Shown here piece by piece: positions 33,462 through 34,800 of a DNA stretch of 34,800 bases (position 1 is the stretch's first letter; the number at the start of each line of letters is the position of its first letter). Source of the DNA: Cellulomonas fimi (GTDB lineage: Bacteria > Actinomycetota > Actinomycetes > Actinomycetales > Cellulomonadaceae). The stretch spans positions 1 to 34,800 of the forward strand of contig NZ_JAPESW010000037.1 of NCBI RefSeq assembly GCF_028527925.1, read 5' to 3'. The position numbers and the translations under genes are program-made. A model generated the notes under the pieces. It saw nothing but the letters and a program-made list of their open reading frames with translations, was not told the DNA's origin and did no database searches.

Positions 33462-34205
33462 ATGACGCGGTACGTCGACGAGGACCTGCACGGTGCGGAG
33501 TTCCGCGAGTGCGATCTGACCGGGGCACGCCTGATCGGCGTCGTCATGCAGGATGCCGTGATCGAGGGGCTCGTCACCAACCTCGTGGTGAACGGCGTCG
33601 AGGTGACCGAGTACGTCGAGGCCGAGCTCGACCGGCGTCATCCGGTGCGGGTGCTGATCCGCTCCGAGGACCCTGCCGACCTGCGCGAGGCATCGCGTCA
33701 GCTCCGTGCCGGCTGGGCCGCCACGATCGAGCGAATCCGCCGGACGCCCGGCATCGAGCGCCGCAGCGTGAACGACGAGTGGTCGGCGGTGCAGACGATG
33801 CGCCACCTGGTCTTCGTCCACGACTCGTGGTTCCGCCGCTGCTGCCTGGGCTCGACGGAGCTGTTCACGCCGATGGGCATCGGGAACATCGTCGAGCCCT
33901 ACCAGGGGGCGCACGGGCTTGACCTGTCGCTCGACCCGACCCTCGACGAGATCGTGAGCGTGCGTGACGCGCAGGCCGCCGAGCTCGAGGCCTGGCTCGA
34001 CGAGGTCACCGCCGTGCAGCTCGCAGCGCGAGCGCCGGTACCCGACGACGATGTCTGGCCGCCATACGCCCGGGGCCGCTCGGTGCGGCAGTGCCTCGGC
34101 ACGGTGCTCACCGAGACCTTCGAGCACCACCGCTTCTGCGTCCGCGACCTCGACCTGCTCGAGGCGCAGGACGCCCAGGAGAGCCGGCTGCCGACCCACG
34201 GCTAG
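33462..34205 (+). CDS. DinB family protein with short pentapeptide-repeat-like N-terminus
   Basis: The 247-residue protein starts at ATG 33462 with CCGGAG three bases upstream. Residues 5-35 (DLHGAEFRECDLTGARLIGVVMQDAVIEG) have the A(D/N)LXX spacing of pentapeptide repeats. The rest (about 75-240) resembles a DinB-type four-helix bundle: DEWSAVQTMRHLVFVHDSWFRR and TVLTETFEHHRFCVRDL carry the His residues used for metal binding in this fold. Such proteins are common thiol-linked or unknown enzymes in actinobacteria. It follows the DUF2945 gene by 74 bases. Confidence 0.88.
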   Translation: MTRYVDEDLHGAEFRECDLTGARLIGVVMQDAVIEGLVTNLVVNGVEVTEYVEAELDRRHPVRVLIRSEDPADLREASRQLRAGWAATIERIRRTPGIERRSVNDEWSAVQTMRHLVFVHDSWFRRCCLGSTELFTPMGIGNIVEPYQGAHGLDLSLDPTLDEIVSVRDAQAAELEAWLDEVTAVQLAARAPVPDDDVWPPYARGRSVRQCLGTVLTETFEHHRFCVRDLDLLEAQDAQESRLPTHG

Positions 34206-34241
34206 CCCGTACGCGCCGACCCAGGTCGGAGCCTCGGCCCA

Positions 34242-34364
34242 TGCGACGGCGCTGCCAACCAGCCGTGGCGGCTCGACACCGACGGCACCGTGGTCGGCGC
34301 CGAGCCCGGCCTGTGCCTCGACGTGAGCGGTGCGGCGACCGATCAACGGCAGCGCGGTCACTGA
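34242..34364 (+). pseudogene. fragment of a ricin-type beta-trefoil lectin (CBM13-like)
   Basis: In one frame the stretch reads CDGAANQPWRLDTDGTVVG then EPGLCLDVSGAATD and stops at 34364. The Gln-x-Trp and CLDV motifs are typical of one beta-trefoil repeat of CBM13 carbohydrate-binding domains. No start or upstream frame is present, so it is debris of a larger gene. A GH62 enzyme lies next door on the other strand; such enzymes often carry these domains, though this fragment is on the plus strand. Confidence 0.6.
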
Positions 34365-34391
34365 CCCGCGCCGACGGCCCGGGGGACGGGT

Positions 34392-34424
34392 GAGGGTGGG
34401 CTCGATCGGATCGAGCCCACCCTC
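34392..34424. terminator. bidirectional hairpin terminator near the GH62 gene
   Basis: GAGGGTGGGCTCGATC (34392-34407) and GATCGAGCCCACCCTC (34409-34424) are perfect 16-base arms around a single base. It lies 74 bases beyond the GH62 stop and would end GH62 transcripts and any from the left. Confidence 0.8.
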
Positions 34425-34498
34425 GTCGGGTCCCACGGTCGTGGGTGTGCCGTTCCGTGCCCGTCAGCGACGCCGGGCCGGACCGTTCCCTCCGGCTG

Positions 34499-34800
34499 TC
34501 ACCGCTGGAGGGTGAGCAGGCCCGGACGGTAGGGCAGGTTGTTGTAGTCGGTGTTCACGTTGGGGTCGCGACCCTGGTAGAGCAGCTGCAGGTTGCACGG
34601 GTCGATCGTCTTGGTCTGGTCGGGGTTGGACCGGACCAGGTCACCGTGGCTGATGTCGTTGGTCCACGTCGCGCCGCTGTTGGCCTTGCCCGCGAACGGG
34701 TTGCTCTCGGTGGCGGCCTGCGGTGTCCACGTGCCCGACAGGCTGGAGGACGTGAACGAGCGGAAGTAGCGCCCGCGCGAGCCCATCGCCTCGACCAGCA
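34499..34800 (-). CDS. GH62 alpha-L-arabinofuranosidase, C-terminal part
   Basis: The frame enters from the right edge and ends at the stop at 34501-34499, giving the last 100 residues or so. [54 protein letters not shown] and [23 protein letters not shown] are closely characteristic of glycoside hydrolase family 62, which removes arabinose from arabinoxylan outside the cell. It should be a secreted enzyme; signal peptide and any binding module lie beyond the window. No start is given because it is upstream of base 34800. Confidence 0.93.
   Translation of the reverse strand, partial: LVEAMGSRGRYFRSFTSSSLSGTWTPQAATESNPFAGKANSGATWTNDISHGDLVRSNPDQTKTIDPCNLQLLYQGRDPNVNTDYNNLPYRPGLLTLQR

Overview
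The window is about 75% G+C with almost wall-to-wall coding sequence, GTG starts in many genes and mycothiol-type, PhoP-type and LexA-type actinobacterial signatures. Gene order rpsF-ssb-rpsR-rplI near dnaB, a myo-inositol-phosphate synthase under a PadR regulator, and the end of a GH62 arabinofuranosidase point to a soil or plant-litter actinobacterium; I would guess Cellulomonadaceae, but that is an inference from gene content only.

Layout. 1-1949 (minus): a DUF6049 exported protein, cut by the window edge, translationally coupled to a NUDIX hydrolase. 2047-3570 (plus): the CCA-adding enzyme. 3578-6597 (minus): an MFS transporter overlapping a LOV-GAF-PP2C phosphatase, a probable blue-light receptor. 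6726-8310 (plus): a PhoP-box-like repeat, a Pit phosphate transporter and a small membrane protein. 8432-14577 (plus): three consecutive cassettes, each with an ECF (SigE-family) sigma factor overlapping a single-pass membrane protein, and each preceded by the same CCAAC-N17/18-CGTTCT promoter motif. The third cassette carries one frameshift in each gene. 14768-16512 (minus): padR-ino1. 16946-19399: a class A penicillin-binding protein. 19594-21277: rpsF, ssb, rpsR, rplI and a strong terminator. 21524-22125: a small membrane protein with a possible leader peptide.

22157-27264 is a Clp region: a clpP pair and a convergent ClgR/PopR-type regulator ending in Leu-Leu-Ala-Ala. The promoter and first part of clpP also exist as a second, truncated copy 3 kb upstream, and a carboxylate-amine ligase plus an M20 peptidase (frameshifted) sit between the two copies. 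Both copies carry a 32-bp near-palindrome, and part of it recurs in front of the regulator. This suggests a self-contained, feedback-controlled accessory Clp system.

27311-30200 holds a divergent DinB/maleylpyruvate-isomerase-like gene and AraC regulator, then a MATE transporter. 30261-33078 is dnaB with a DnaA-box cluster and a near-perfect LexA box upstream. A 406-residue intein interrupts its Walker A motif and has the features of a class 3 (WCT) intein, with a damaged endonuclease motif and a cysteine-rich insert. 33190-34800 holds a DUF2945 protein, a DinB-like protein, a decayed ricin-type lectin fragment, a terminator and the C-terminus of a GH62 enzyme. No tRNA, rRNA, CRISPR array or insertion sequence was seen.

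Three genes (a sigma factor, its partner and the M20 peptidase) carry single-base frameshifts with otherwise intact reading frames on both sides; these may be real lesions or assembly errors.
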